Positions 1-10,785 of a DNA stretch of 64,000 bases are shown one piece after another; within the stretch, counting starts at the first letter, position 1; the number at the start of each line of letters is the position of its first letter. A model generated the notes under the pieces. It saw nothing but the letters and a program-made list of their open reading frames with translations, was not told the DNA's origin and searched no databases. A program made the position numbers and the translations under genes. Origin of the DNA: Scleropages formosus (taxonomy: Eukaryota > Chordata > Actinopteri > Osteoglossiformes > Osteoglossidae); NCBI RefSeq assembly GCF_900964775.1, contig NC_041825.1:3694001-3758000 (forward strand). The letters run 5' to 3'.

Positions 1-575
1 GGTTATTGTTTGGCTCTCAGTCAGTATTTGTCAAAACAGCGATGAGTTCTGCTTACAAACATGACTTATTTAGAGAACTTTTTTCAGGATTCAAGTTACT
101 CATTATTTAAAATTGGTAGCAAGCAAAAAAAGTGAGTATTCCGGTGGTGCAGAAAAGAATCAGCAAAAGAAAACTGATTTCAAAATGAAAGTGAAGACAG
201 TAGGGCAGCGTGAAAGTATAATACTGTACTGTTTTCATGTTATTACTCTACATTAGTATTATTATAACAGTAATGTGCAAAATTAGTGTGTGATTAATGT
301 GACATTAGTGAAAAAATGTAACAAGGCCCTATTATACAATGTAGCATTCATGCATGTTAATTTTATATATATTTTAATTTATATATTAATTTATAATTAA
401 TACACTACAGGAGGATTTGCAATTTCTGACGGAGACTGAACAGAAGCCTGTCGTAAGCTGAAGACTTCTTGTGTTATTACAATTGAAACTTTAGTTCGGT
501 TTTGTTTGGTGTGATAAAAGGTCCACTTGTCCACCCTAATAACAAGGCCCGAGCAGAAACAAGGTAAGAGTATAC
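1..575. other. Synaptotagmin intron, AT-rich
   Basis: This stretch follows the GTATAC donor of the third synaptotagmin exon on the minus strand and should be intron. It is AT-rich. I see no further C2 coding sequence or recognisable repeat in it. Confidence 0.6.
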
Positions 576-2151
576 CTGGGCTTCGGTAAAATTGTAGTCA
601 AGAGAGAACTCCAGCTTCCCCAGTTTCTCTTGCTCCTTCTCCTCACCTTCGCCCTCTTTTTTTTCCTCTCCTTCCTGCAGTAGAGGACAGAAATGTCGCA
701 GAACCGTTGCTGCTGCAGACACACATTACACACGTGTCCCGAGTTCAGCCGTTCACGGCACCGAGGGTAACGCGTCCAGGGATGTTTCCCCGTTCGCTGA
801 CGTCTCGCTCACCTTTTCTGCGCTTTCGCCTTCGCCTTCTCCGTCGTGCTTCCTCCTGCGGCCGGTTTTCCTCTCTCGCACTTTCTTCGCCTTCTTCTTT
901 TTGCCAAAGCACTTCTTGAAGATGCAGAAGATGAAGCACGCCACCAAGGCCAGCACTACCACTATAATAGCTCCTACTGCCCACAGAGGGACTGGAAAAG
1001 ACAGATTTTCCATCAAGACACGCAAAAGTGACCAATACATACAGTAAACTGCGTAAAAGACTGCGGTACAGCAGTCGAGCATCTCTCATACTGACACGGG
1101 TCATAGAGAACTGAAAATAAATCATAAAGTACATGTGATCTGAATGAGTGGAAGGAAAGACTGACATGAAAAATGAACAGTCTCAGTTAAATGTGGAATT
1201 TATCTCTGTAACTAGTTAATAATTATAAATTAATAGTTAATTTTTTCTTAATAAGAAATTAAGATTAAATGTGTATTTCAAGTCTAGATTCTTATGGAGG
1301 TGAACAATGTTTGAATATAGCATACAGTAAGTCATATGTGTTGCAGAAAGGTTTCCGCAAGAAACAACAAGAACAACAACAAGAACAACAATAATAATAA
1401 TAATAACAATAATAATAATAATAATAATGATGATGTTCCTCAGGGAAACTCAGAAGGGGCCTTGTCTGTGTTTTGGCTTTATTTCTGTACATTATTCAGT
1501 ATTAATAGGGGATGTGGTGGCACAGTGGTGCATTGGGTTGGACCGGGTCCTGCTCTCTGGTAGGTCTGGGGTTCAAGTCCTGCTTGGGGGTGCCTTGCGA
1601 CAGAGTGGTGTCCTGTTCTGGGTCTGTCCCCTCCCTCTCCAGCCTTATGCCCTGTGTTGCCGGGTTAGGCTCTGGCTCTCTGCAACCCCGTATGGGACAA
1701 GCGGTTCAGACACTGTGTATTCGTCCAGTTTTATATGATTTATTTTGCTTTTACAATATGTTGCCTCAGGCTGCTTAAAAGAGAATAGTGCATTATTGTT
1801 ATTACGTTTACATTTATTTATTCAGCAGACACTTTTGTCCAAAGTGTTATCAGCCCACACACCTTATTCACCATGGTGACTTAAACTGCTAGATACACTA
1901 CTTACACTGGGTAACTCATCCATACATCAGTGGAACACAGGCACGCACTCTCTCTCTCTGTCACTCACACACTATGGGGGAACCTGAACAGCATGTCTTT
2001 GGAATGTGGGAGGAAACCAGAGCACCCAGAGGAAACCCACACAGATACTGGGAGAACATGCAAATTCCATACAGACTGAGTGGGGATTGAAGCCATGTCC
2101 TCTCGCACCACCCAGGCACTGTAGGACAGCAGTGCTACTTGCTGTGCCACC

Positions 2152-2228
<77 letters not shown>

Positions 2229-2709
2229 GTGATTGCTCCAGGGGGTGCGGTGGCGCAGTGGGTTGGACCACAGTCCTGCTGTCCGGTGGGTCTGGGGTTC
2301 GAGTCCCGCTTGGGGTACCTTGCGACGGACTGGCGTCCCGTCCTGGGTGTGTCCCCTCCCCCTCCGGCCTTACGCCCTGTGTTGCCAGGTAGGCTCCGGT
2401 TCCCCGTGACCCCATATGGGACAAGCGGCTCTGAAGATGTGTGTGTGTGTGTGTGATTGCTCCATCTACTGTACAATAACATCAGCTGTCACACCACGGT
2501 GAGGTCCAGTGCTCACTTGGCAGCCTCTCCAGTTCATTCATGAACTTGGTCTTCATCTCACTAAATTCATGGTGATGGTGGTGGTGGTGGACGGGGGGAG
2601 CAGGAGTCACTGCTGCAGCCTCTTGCTCCCGCGTTGGTTCCGCCTCCACCTCCGCCTCCGCCGGCTCGGCCGCCCGTCTGGCCCGCATGGCTAAACTGGC
2701 CCACTGCAT
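576..2709 (-). CDS. Synaptotagmin, first three coding exons (partial, continues off the left edge)
   Basis: Synaptotagmins are vesicle membrane proteins that use two C2 domains to sense calcium and trigger fusion. Three minus-strand exons join in phase: 2517-2709 (luminal N-terminus, ending in a motif like KTKFMNELERLP), 813-991 (membrane helix, then Cys/Lys-rich KKCFGKKKKAKK) and 576-674 (acidic linker, then EKLGKLEFSLDYNF, the classic opening of C2A). Donors are GTGAGC, GTGAGC and GTATAC; acceptors are CAG. The FMNEL block, Cys/Lys-rich juxtamembrane and KLGKL..SLDY motifs point to the Syt1/2/5/8 group. C2A proper and C2B lie beyond base 1. The start is uncertain: ATG at 2709 or 2688 both fit. 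A run of seven His codons sits in the luminal part. The paralogue cannot be named from this fragment. Confidence 0.85.
1363..1430. repeat. (AAC)n/(AAT)n microsatellite
   Basis: Runs of AAC then AAT triplets with a short GAT end, inside the synaptotagmin intron. Poly-Asn or poly-Tyr open frames across it are artefacts of the repeat. Confidence 0.9.
1506..1722 (+). mobile_element. SINE-1 (tRNA-derived, TG tail)
   Basis: Family described at 2241-2456. This copy is diverged: A-box-like GTGGCACAGTGG, B box GGTTCAAGTCC, and the end block GGGACAAGCGGTTC with only a trace of the TG tail. It lies in the synaptotagmin intron. Confidence 0.85.
1807..2152 (-). mobile_element. V-SINE, near full length, reversed
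   Basis: Read on the minus strand it has a tRNA-like head (GGCACAGCAAGTAGCA), the conserved V-SINE centre (TTTGCATGTTCTCCC, GGGTTTCCT, CCACA.TCCAAAGACATGC) and a LINE-like tail ending in TCTGCTGAATAAATAAATG. The tail resembles the L2 3' ends in this window, so L2 probably mobilised it. Confidence 0.85.
2152..2228. repeat. (TTA)n microsatellite
   Basis: About 25 TTA/ATT triplets directly abutting the head end of the V-SINE at 1807-2152. It yields spurious poly-Leu, poly-Tyr and poly-Asn frames. Confidence 0.95.
2241..2456 (+). mobile_element. SINE-1 (tRNA-derived, TG tail), intact with target duplication
   Basis: Best copy for defining the family: G-rich start, A-box-like GGTGGCGCAGTGGG, B box GGTTCGAGTCC, a body rich in GTCCCCTCCCCCTCC, the block GACCCCATATGGGACAAGCGG, and a (TG)n tail. 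It is flanked by an exact 12-bp direct repeat GTGATTGCTCCA at 2229-2240 and 2453-2464. The target duplication lies just outside the TG tail, so the tail belongs to the element. It lies in the synaptotagmin intron. Confidence 0.95.
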
Positions 2710-3232
2710 TGCAGGTCAGCTGAAGGATGACCAAGCACTCGGTCAACCACAAGTTCTCTCATTCTTGGGCTTGAGTGACACCAGAAAGTCATTAACCGTG
2801 AAAGAAGAAATACACTGAACATTGCCGCACATGATCTGCGTGGGATACATTACTGTACAATGCCGTGTATGGTGCAAGGTCTTGTGTACACACATCGTGT
2901 CCTCAGGCCTTCTCTTAACACGTGGTGTCAACTTTTTATGGCCTTCAGCATTAACTTACTGACAGTTATTCACCCATTCATACAACTGGGTCATTTTTAC
3001 TAGAGCAACACAGAGCAAGTATCTTGCTCAGTGCTACTGGAGGAGGGAATGAAACCTGGGTCCAAAGACAGTGATTCAAACTGCTGCACTAGAGTTGGTA
3101 CCTGACTTTTGAACTTTCCAGTAGCAATCTTTTCGCTCATCCACCAGGTACATCAGTCCAAATTGTGCCACGTGCCCCCCCCCGATCTGCCAAGCGGTGG
3201 TGATCGTGAATAGCAAGTACTACCTTAGGTTT
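2710..3232. other. Upstream flank of synaptotagmin with SINE-2 fragment
   Basis: No coding sequence recognised. Bases 2950-3098 match a reversed, worn SINE-2 (ACCCATTCATACAACTGGG, then TTTACTAGAGCAAC). No clear promoter was seen for the synaptotagmin gene, so an upstream non-coding exon is possible. Confidence 0.5.
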
Positions 3233-3239
3233 TTCAAAG

Positions 3240-3720
3240 AAGTGAAGAAGGTGTAAAAGAAGCAACACCAAGGGGTCCGAGGGGAGTCATCCAGAGTCTG
3301 CTTAATGGGAGAGCAAGAGTCTGTGGTGCTGCTCTGATTTCTCTGCACTTCCTACAGCTGCCCAGATCAAATTTAAGACCCTGGTAATGGCCTACAAATG
3401 CATCAATAGAACTGCTCCCAGACACCTACAGGACTTGATCAATCTCTGCACCCCAACTAGACAACTTTGCTCTTCTGCTTCTGCTCACTTAGTGGTCCCG
3501 CACACGAAAAGTAAAGCATTGAGGTTCTCGGTTCTGGCTCCGTTATGGTGGAACGACATCCCCCTCCCACTCAGAACTGCTGATTCTCTGTCCACATTTA
3601 AGAAGGGCCTGAAAACTCATCTCTTCCAGACTCGCCCATGACCTCTTAAGTTCACGTGAGGTATAAATGTTCGTATCATGCTGGGATCAATCCTTTACAC
3701 ACCTGCTCCTGCAATGTAAC
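3240..3720 (+). mobile_element. L2-clade LINE, 3' end fragment
   Basis: Encodes the C-terminal end of an L2-type reverse transcriptase protein: IKFKTLVMAYKCINRTAPRHL, then LAPLWWNDIPLPLRTADSL and STFKKGLKTHLFQTRP. The same block occurs in reverse at 46.8 kb and 50.7 kb and forward at 63.1 kb. It is 5'-truncated, with no intact reverse transcriptase core here. Confidence 0.85.
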
Positions 3721-4254
3721 GTAACTGTTTATACGTATCTCAAAAAAAAAAAAACTACCAGGAAGGTGATTACGGGATTGTTGCTATTCAGGTAAACGTT
3801 TATACAGCTTCTTGTGTGATGAACGTCGGTGCAAATGGTGAAGGAAACAGACTAACTGTACTGAAAACAAAAGGGAGTTTCACAGGCAGAAGGAGATATA
3901 CCACTGGATACCCGCAGTTCTCTAAATACTTAAGTAGTTTCATTTCACCATTTTTACACATGTGCATAGAAATGATGGCGAGTCCGTGGCCTGTTCTGTG
4001 CCACATTCAGTCCACAAACATTTTGAGTAATGAACCAGATCTTGATCTCAATTACAGTGCCATGAAAAAGTACCCCCCCCCCCCTCCTGGTTTTCTTCAT
4101 TATTGAAAATCTGTGACACTGAACGTTTTGAAGTCTTCAGCAAAAATCCAACATTAAATAATGTAGGCGGAAGTCAACAAATAACTTCTGTTTTTACTTA
4201 TTTCATGTATTTAAGAAACAAAATTATCCGGGGGGTGGGGGCATGGGGCCACAA

Positions 4255-4465
4255 GGGTGCGGGGGTGCAGTGGTGCAGTGGGTTGGACCAGGTTGGACTT
4301 GGTCCTGCTCTCCAGTGGATCTGGGGTTTGAATCCTGCTTGGGGTGCCTTGCAATGGACTGGTGTCCTGTCCTGGGTATATCCCCTCCCCCCTTAAGCCC
4401 TGTGTTACTGGGTTAGGCTCTGGTTCCCCACGACCCTGTATGGGACAAGCGGTTTCAGATGGGGT

Positions 4466-4525
<60 letters not shown>
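4255..4525 (+). mobile_element. SINE-1 with expanded TG tail
   Basis: Same family as 2241-2456, diverged in the body (B-box-like GGTTTGAATCC). It ends in an uninterrupted TG run of about 60 bases, much longer than in the other copies, so the tail has expanded after insertion. Confidence 0.85.
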
Positions 4526-4528
<3 letters not shown>

Positions 4529-4529
4529 T

Positions 4530-5345
4530 GATCCAACATCCAACCCAAAAGTTACAGCCCCTAGCTAAATAATCCCAATTACAGTCATTTTACTTAACAC
4601 AGATATTCAACAAGCATTTTATGCCACAATCAAAGTAAATTGTCCACAGTCACAAGAAAGGACTGATATAGAAATATAAGAAGTGTTCAGCTGCAGTCAT
4701 TGCAGCTAAAGGTGGTGCAACCAGTCCTTAAGTGTAAGGAATCCATTACTTTTTCACACAGTGCCAGTTTGTGTTGGGGTCCCTTTGTTCATTAAACAAG
4801 TGAATTCAGTTAAAAACAAATGGGGCTATTATTTGTTCAGTCATTTTCCACCGTTTTCTGCACATTTAGGGTGTGGAAAACTGAGACTCCGAGCCAGCTG
4901 TACAACACAACTGACCCTAATCCCCCCGACAGTCCGCAACTCTCCGTTTCCTCCATAGCGGACATTATCTTTCCCTCTCTCTACCAACACGTAACAAGAT
5001 CAGCTGCAAAAATTAATCCAAAAATCCCAAAGCTTAAGTAAATAAGGGACAGTTTGCCTCCAAAGCCTCCAATCCCGTGCAAGCCCATCTCCCTGCCCCC
5101 AATCCCTACCCCTAAAGAACATCACATTGGATATTATTTGTGCTATATGGCCTTGGTGCTACAGATGTTGTGAGATTACCTGCAGCGGGACACACTCGAC
5201 ACTATAAAAACTGTACAAAAACACTGTTTTGTGTTTCCATGATTTGAGCATATGTGATCTCTAAAATCATACATTTACTCAGTCACTGGTGTCAGATAAA
5301 AATCGTCATTCCAGGATTTCATTACTGTAGCACAAGCAGGCTGAA
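4530..5345. other. Intergenic, nothing recognised
   Basis: Short open frames with no family resemblance and no splice-supported coding pattern. No repeat recognised. Confidence 0.4.
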
Positions 5346-5348
5346 CAG

Positions 5349-5532
5349 TAAGTAGTGTAGTGGTTAATACTGCTGCTTGTGGGCTTGGAGGTCAGAGGTT
5401 CAAATCCCACCTCCTGCTGTAGCACCTTGATCCATGTACTTACCCTGAATTACTCCAGCAGAAATTACCTACCTGCATAAATGAGTGAATAAGTACAGTT
5501 TGTTGGGGGCCAGCTAAATGAATAAGTATGAA
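5349..5532 (+). mobile_element. SINE-2 (tRNA-derived, L2-like tail)
   Basis: Second SINE family of the window: head GTAGTGTAGTGGTTAA, B box GTTCAAATCCCACC, then an ACCTTGATCC..GTACTTACCCTGAATTACTCCAG body, and a tail ending in CAGCTAAATGAATAAG. The tail resembles the L2 3' tail. Confidence 0.85.
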
Positions 5533-5800
5533 AAACACCCCAATGCAAATTTTAACTTGCCTCTTCCCTCAACTTTTCGCAAGATATCATAGTAGTTATA
5601 AAAATGTTACAAAAAACTTATTTTATTTTGACTAGTAATGCAGGCAAATTTGTACATGTGGTACACAGAGATCAACACACCATTACAACAAAGCCACCTT
5701 ATTTACTAGACTTTTACCCCTGAGGGTACAGACTGATGTTTCTAAGGCCTAACACCACCTCTTCTGACCATTTCTAATATAGGAACATTTTTTTAGCATA

Positions 5801-6017
5801 TTTACATTCATTCACTTGGCTGATACTTTCCTCCAAAACAACTTACATTGTTGGTCTACCTATAATTATTTACCCATTTATGCAACTGGGTACTATTACT
5901 GGAGCAATTTTAGGGTAAGTACCTTGCTCAAGGGTACTATAACCAAAAGGAGGGCTTGAACCTGTAACCTTCAGGTCCAAAGGCAGCAGCTCTAACCCCT
6001 ACACTACCAGCTACCCC
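5801..6017 (-). mobile_element. SINE-2, reversed
   Basis: Reverse-oriented copy of the 5349-5532 family: tail at the left (TTCACTTGGCTGATACTTTCC), body TGCTCCAGTAATAGTACCC, tRNA-like head at the right. Confidence 0.85.
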
Positions 6018-6019
6018 TA

Positions 6020-7440
6020 TTATCTTCCTATTTATGCATATTTTAAAATATCGCTCGGTATTAAAAGATTCAGCATTGTAGGTTCTCACAAAGTGGCGAA
6101 TAACGGATCACTTGATGATTACGGTGTAAATAAAGGGTCTGTGTGCAATGATGTGTATCATTTTTATACTTTACCAGCAGGAATTAATGTTAGAAAGAAA
6201 ACACATCTGTTGCCGTGTACTCTGTTGCAACGGCTGCAGGTGAGAGTGGCAATAATATGAATAATATTTCTGGTGACAAAAACACTTTGAATTTCTGCAC
6301 GCCGATTTTAACACAACTACGGTACGTTACATAATTTGAGAGTCGAACAACGCGTTGCATTCCATATGACTCTCCACCACTTTTGAACCAATGAGAAAAA
6401 TATTCCAATATAACTGTTAATTTGGTCCAGCATTTATTTTTTCCCCCTTGACACTCACATTACCATTCCCAACCAAGTAAAGCACTTACATATAAATTCA
6501 ATAGCACCACACACAACTTACCTGTCAGAGCAGGCCAGTTTTACTGTGTCTCACGCTCTTTACCCTTGATTTGTACACCGTTACTCGGACGTGTCCTATG
6601 CGCCGACCTGCTGTATTCTTTCTTTCGGTATTCCAGCATGTGTGTTTCTGGAATTTGTGTGTGGTGAGCAGACTGCCCCCCCGTCTCTAAGCGCTTGCGC
6701 CACTTAATCTCCTTCCCTTCGCTCTCCACAGCTCATCTGCTGATATCTCTCCCCGATTGATCTCCCACATGTGCTGTCATTCCCCCTTTAACAGCCTGCT
6801 CTGTGTATGATCATCCCTCAAAGAACAGCCTATGCACCAGAAATTTATATGCAACTCAATCCCAACATTCCCTTTTAACATCTGTAGCAGTAACAATACA
6901 TTGTGGCTGCAAGTGACATTATGTAATGTTGATAAGGATAAAGATACAAGTACATTGTAAGTTTGTGTGCAAATGAAATTGAAAATAATGGATGTTTGGA
7001 ACTGACTAAAGAGTCTATGATCCAAATAGATGACCTTGCATTTGGTTGAAAGTGGATTTGTGCAAGAGATTGAATATCAAACTCCAAAAGATGTTCAGCA
7101 GTCAATATGTAGTGTTTGTATCAAGTACACTGGGCACCTAAAAGATTTCGATGTGGTACAGCACCTTGAGAACCTCTGGGAGGTACAGCCAACATTCACT
7201 TGTCAATTGAAGGATGGTAAAGATGCAGAAACAGTAAGGATTAAATGTTTACTTTAAACCTTTGACTAATCCATCCTCATGAAATGGTTAAAAAGCCAGA
7301 ACTAAAAATATAAAACCCTGGAAGAAGTGTTGCCATTGTAAATCCCTTCAAAAGTAAACTCATTTGAGGGGAAGTTCCCCATAGGCTCCAGTACCAGGTT
7401 AAAGCAATAAAGCAGAGAGCACAAACTACAGTAGTTCAGC
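6020..7440. other. Intergenic between the left repeats and the ferritin array
   Basis: No gene recognised. A minus-strand frame at 6541-6729 and a plus-strand frame at 7030-7257 show no family match or splice support. The stretch lies downstream of ferritin 1. Confidence 0.4.
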
Positions 7441-7604
7441 AAAAGGTTTATTATGCATTCAAGGTGCTACAACTTAGAGAACCCATTGACAGACTTATGA
7501 TTGTCAGAAGTGACATCAAAACATAATACACCCAGTTAACCAACCACACTGACAAAAATACAGAAAGACAAGGGTTCAGTTGGGTGTGCAGCCTACAACT
7601 TCAT

Positions 7605-9368
7605 TTAACTGCTTTTTCCCAAAGTATGTTTATCAAACAGGTATTCAGCCATCTTGTTGTCTGCACCCATCTTGGACAGGTTGGTGATGTGGTCTCCAAG
7701 CTTCTTGATGGCTTCTACTTGCTCATTCAAGTAGTGAGTCTCCAAGAAGTCACAGAGCTAATATGGAAAGAATGACAAATGTCAGTGCTAATCATGCAAA
7801 ACATTCAATTTTAATAGTTTTACACAGACCTAAAACCAGTGGTCTAGCATAAGGGAAAACAGACTGGTTGATGTGGTGACAGGATTTGGTCCTGAAACCC
7901 TAAGTGAAAACTCACATGGGGGTCAGTCTTATCCAAAGCCACCTTGTGCAGATCAAGCAGAGCCTGGTTAACCTTCTTCTCAAGTGCCAAGGCACACTGC
8001 ATTGCCTCCAGGCCACTGCCCCACTCATCCCTCTCAGGCTTCTGTTGAAGATGATTTTAAAAAAAGTCAGCTTCTTTGACAGTAAGCATTTCAGATTAAC
8101 ATCAACACAGACTTGTTCCCCCCCCCAGTACATCCATCTTCCTGACCCTGATGTCCTGCAGGAAGCTGTGTCCACCCCTCTTGTTCTGGAAGGAGAGCAG
8201 CTTCTGCGCATGCTCGTGCTCCTCCTCACTGCACTCCTTGAAGAAGTGCGAGAAACCGGGCAGAGCAACATCGTCCCGGTCGAAATAGTAAGCCTACAGG
8301 GCAAAGATAGAGAAAAATGGACAAGTAACATTTCTTGCACCAGACAAATGGTTACAAACTGGACAAGACAAGACTATTAAAGACAAAACACCTGAAACAA
8401 TGGTTATAGCCTCAGCTTGCCTTGACAAACTGATACACAGGACTCATGTTACAAACATCTCTTCAACTGCATTTTCTGAACCTCCAAGTCCACCTGTGTT
8501 GCCACTTCCCTCCATTACAGGACAGTAAAACACAACAGAAAACCCAGTATGAATGCAGAATCACCTCTACCACCGTTTACAGCCCCTGTCTGCTGTTGCT
8601 TTTGGTGTTCAACTTGAACTGAAGTTAGTGCTTCATTTATTACAGCTACATCAGACTTTCACAAGTACTCAAATACTATCCATCTATCTATCAAGTTCTG
8701 CAGTTACCAGATTAACAAGGACATTACACATGTTGAACATGGTGAATTGGTCCCATCATAGTAAACAGTTTGTTATGTCCTAAGCCTCAAATGAAGTAGT
8801 ATTTAAATACACACATATATTAATACCATCTCCCCACACTGCCCTCCATAGCACCTGACAGGCTGGAGGAACACTACTCTGTCTTGAATGTATAAAGCTG
8901 AACTCAACACTGAATAGGAGGTTCTGGACATTTCATTTGTCTTTTACATTTCATTTAAATGCTGTTTTAAGCAATAAAGAGCCCACATTGAACAACTAGT
9001 ATCCTATTAACAGCATTCCCTGCATCTTACCCCAGCATGTAAGAATTAAACAGTCATTCTTACAGGAATTTTTCCTAATTTCATTACAGCCAGGATATTA
9101 CACAATGCAACCTTGGACATTTGCATTAAACTTTCGCTTCTGACGTAGTAGTTGGAGTTACGAACAATTCAAGTTACGACCAGGGTTGGTTGCATAGTTA
9201 TAGCCCCAGATGCGTTCGGAAGCAGAGAGCACGTGCAGACACGAGTAAAAAGAAGGGACTCACCATGGACAAGTAGGTGTAGTGAGCGTAGAGCTCCATG
9301 TTCACCATCCGGTTGATGGCAGCTTCGCAGTCCTGGTGGTAGTTCTGACGGATCTGAGAAGTAGACAT
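7605..9368 (-). CDS. fth1: Ferritin 1, heavy (H) chain
   Basis: H subunit of the 24-mer iron-storage shell; it oxidises Fe2+ at the ferroxidase centre. Four exons: 9264-9368, 8147-8293, 7916-8041 and 7605-7757 (105, 147, 126 and 153 nt), all phase-0 GT-AG junctions, giving 176 residues (fish H chains are about 177). Ferroxidase ligands are all present in human numbering: E27 (VNMELYAHY), Y34, E61/E62/H65 (SEEEHEHA), E107 (ALALEKK) and Q141 (LNEQV). Channel residues D131 and E134 (LCDFLE) are kept. Unusually, the near-universal [10 protein letters not shown] reads [10 protein letters not shown]. An IRE lies at 9449-9478, the promoter at 9520-9615 and a poly(A) signal at 7447-7452. Its 3' UTR differs from those of ferritins 2-4. 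Confidence 0.97.
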
Positions 9369-9448
9369 TTCGGCTGTTTTTGTTTTAGTTAAATCTTACC
9401 TAAGCTAGACTTGGACAAATAGCTTTTAAATGGGGGACAAAGGCAGAA

Positions 9449-9478
9449 GTTCCGTTCAATCACTGTTGAAGCAAGAAC
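9449..9478 (-). promoter_or_regulatory. Iron-responsive element of ferritin 1
   Basis: Canonical IRE in the 5' UTR, 81 nt before the ATG. Read on the minus strand it has a lower stem, a bulged C, a perfect 5-bp upper stem (TTCAA/TTGAA) and the hexaloop CAGTGA. IRP1/IRP2 bind this hairpin in low iron and block translation. Confidence 0.97.
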
Positions 9479-9519
9479 TTCTCTCAAAACCCTAAAGCAG
9501 TACCTGTAACCTGGTCCCT

Positions 9520-9615
9520 TCATCTCTATTTAAGGTGTTCATTACGGTGACGTCACCCGCGCGAAGCAAGCTATGACAGCCAATAAGATGTCAAAGTGAA
9601 AAAAAGGGGCGTGAA
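9520..9615 (-). promoter_or_regulatory. Ferritin 1 core promoter: TATA-like, CRE, CCAAT, GC box
   Basis: Reading upstream from the IRE: TTAAATAG (about 9527-9533), palindromic CRE TGACGTCA (9548-9555), inverted CCAAT (9580-9584) and a GC box (GGGGCG on the plus strand at 9606). Order and spacing repeat in ferritins 2-5. Transcription probably starts near 9500. Confidence 0.85.
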
Positions 9616-10560
9616 TTTCCAGGGGAGTAACCAATCGTTTGTAAGGAAACCCAAAACGACTATCCAAGTAATTACTATGTTGCGTAAACAAACAAAAAAG
9701 TTGTTGAGATTTGTAAATACTTTCCAATGAAAAATTGGCAGATTCATGACATTTTCTTTTATATTTTACAGCCATATTTTTGCTGTGAGGTTATGTGCTG
9801 TTGTGTAATATGATAAAGGTGCGATTTTCTTGTCTTAGCTTAGCTAAGCTTTCATAGTAATTAAATAATTTATAGAATAAAGGGATCAAAAGTAGTCGTT
9901 CTGAAAATACTGAATGTGCACCTTTTCCCTTAGTCCCCTTTTTAAAAGCATTGTTAAATACGGAGAAATATACAAGGCAGCAACAGAAATATAATTACAT
10001 TCACTTCTCTGCAGATAATTTATAGAGTAACTGCAGAGTCATGAATCTATTGTCCTGACAGTGAAAAGTGGTGTCTCAGAAAAATGGTGACTAATATTTT
10101 TATTAGACACAATTGTAGTTACACTTGAGGGTTTGAACAAGGATGTGAGAAAGACACATTTTAGCTTCAACACAAATAAATCATGATCAGTCCCCTCCCA
10201 GGGGAGGGTTGTGGCTGCATGAAAAGGACATGTTCATTGGAAATGTCATTAAAAAGGAATAATAGCATTTTTGTAGAAGGAAGTGAAATATTCTCTAATA
10301 ATGCAAAGCATTTTTTCTGTCATACGAAGAAAGTCTTACATTTATTGGTTGGAGTCAATGGGATCATCTCATGAAAATGTAATGTTGAATGTTTGAACGT
10401 TAAGTCCTATTTCTGTAGTTGTGTTACTTTCCATATTTCATTAAGTGTTGGGTTTCTTGTTGACTCCTAAGTGGCAGGTTGTTGCTTCATAGTAGATTTC
10501 TTCAGAACTGCGACTCCACACATTTTCATTTACATGTAATTGACATGGGGGGGGGCACAT

Positions 10561-10782
10561 GGGGGGGCGCGGTGGCGCAGTGGGTTGGACCACGGTCCTG
10601 CTCTCCGGTGGGTCTGGGGTTCGAGTCCCGCTTGGGGTGCCTTGCGACGGATTGGCGTCCCGTCCTGGATGTGTCCCCTCCCCCTCCGGCCTTACGCCCT
10701 GTGTTGCCGGGTAGGCTCCGGTTCCCCGCGACCCCGTATGGGACAAGCGGTTCTGAAAATGTGTGTATGTGTGTGTGTGTGA
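10561..10782 (+). mobile_element. SINE-1, first of a tandem pair (unit 1)
   Basis: Well preserved: GGTGGCGCAGTGGG, GGTTCGAGTCC, end block GACCCCGTATGGGACAAGCGG, then an imperfect TG tail. It is followed at once by a second SINE-1. The same pair recurs at 16.6-17.0 kb, so it predates the unit duplication. Confidence 0.92.
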
Positions 10783-10785
10783 CAT

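Noticed and set aside
2241-2330. tRNA gene call from A and B boxes
   Set aside because: The boxes belong to SINE-1 heads. No cloverleaf with matching acceptor stem was found, and the element has a target duplication.
2139-2456. Poly-Tyr, poly-Leu and poly-Asn frames
   Set aside because: They come from the (TTA)n microsatellite and an adjacent SINE.
4466-4525. TG repeat as a regulatory Z-DNA element
   Set aside because: It is the expanded tail of a SINE-1. No independent evidence of function.
7030-7257. Open frame at 7030-7257 as a small gene
   Set aside because: No splice partners, no recognisable motif, and it lies in the spacer downstream of ferritin 1.
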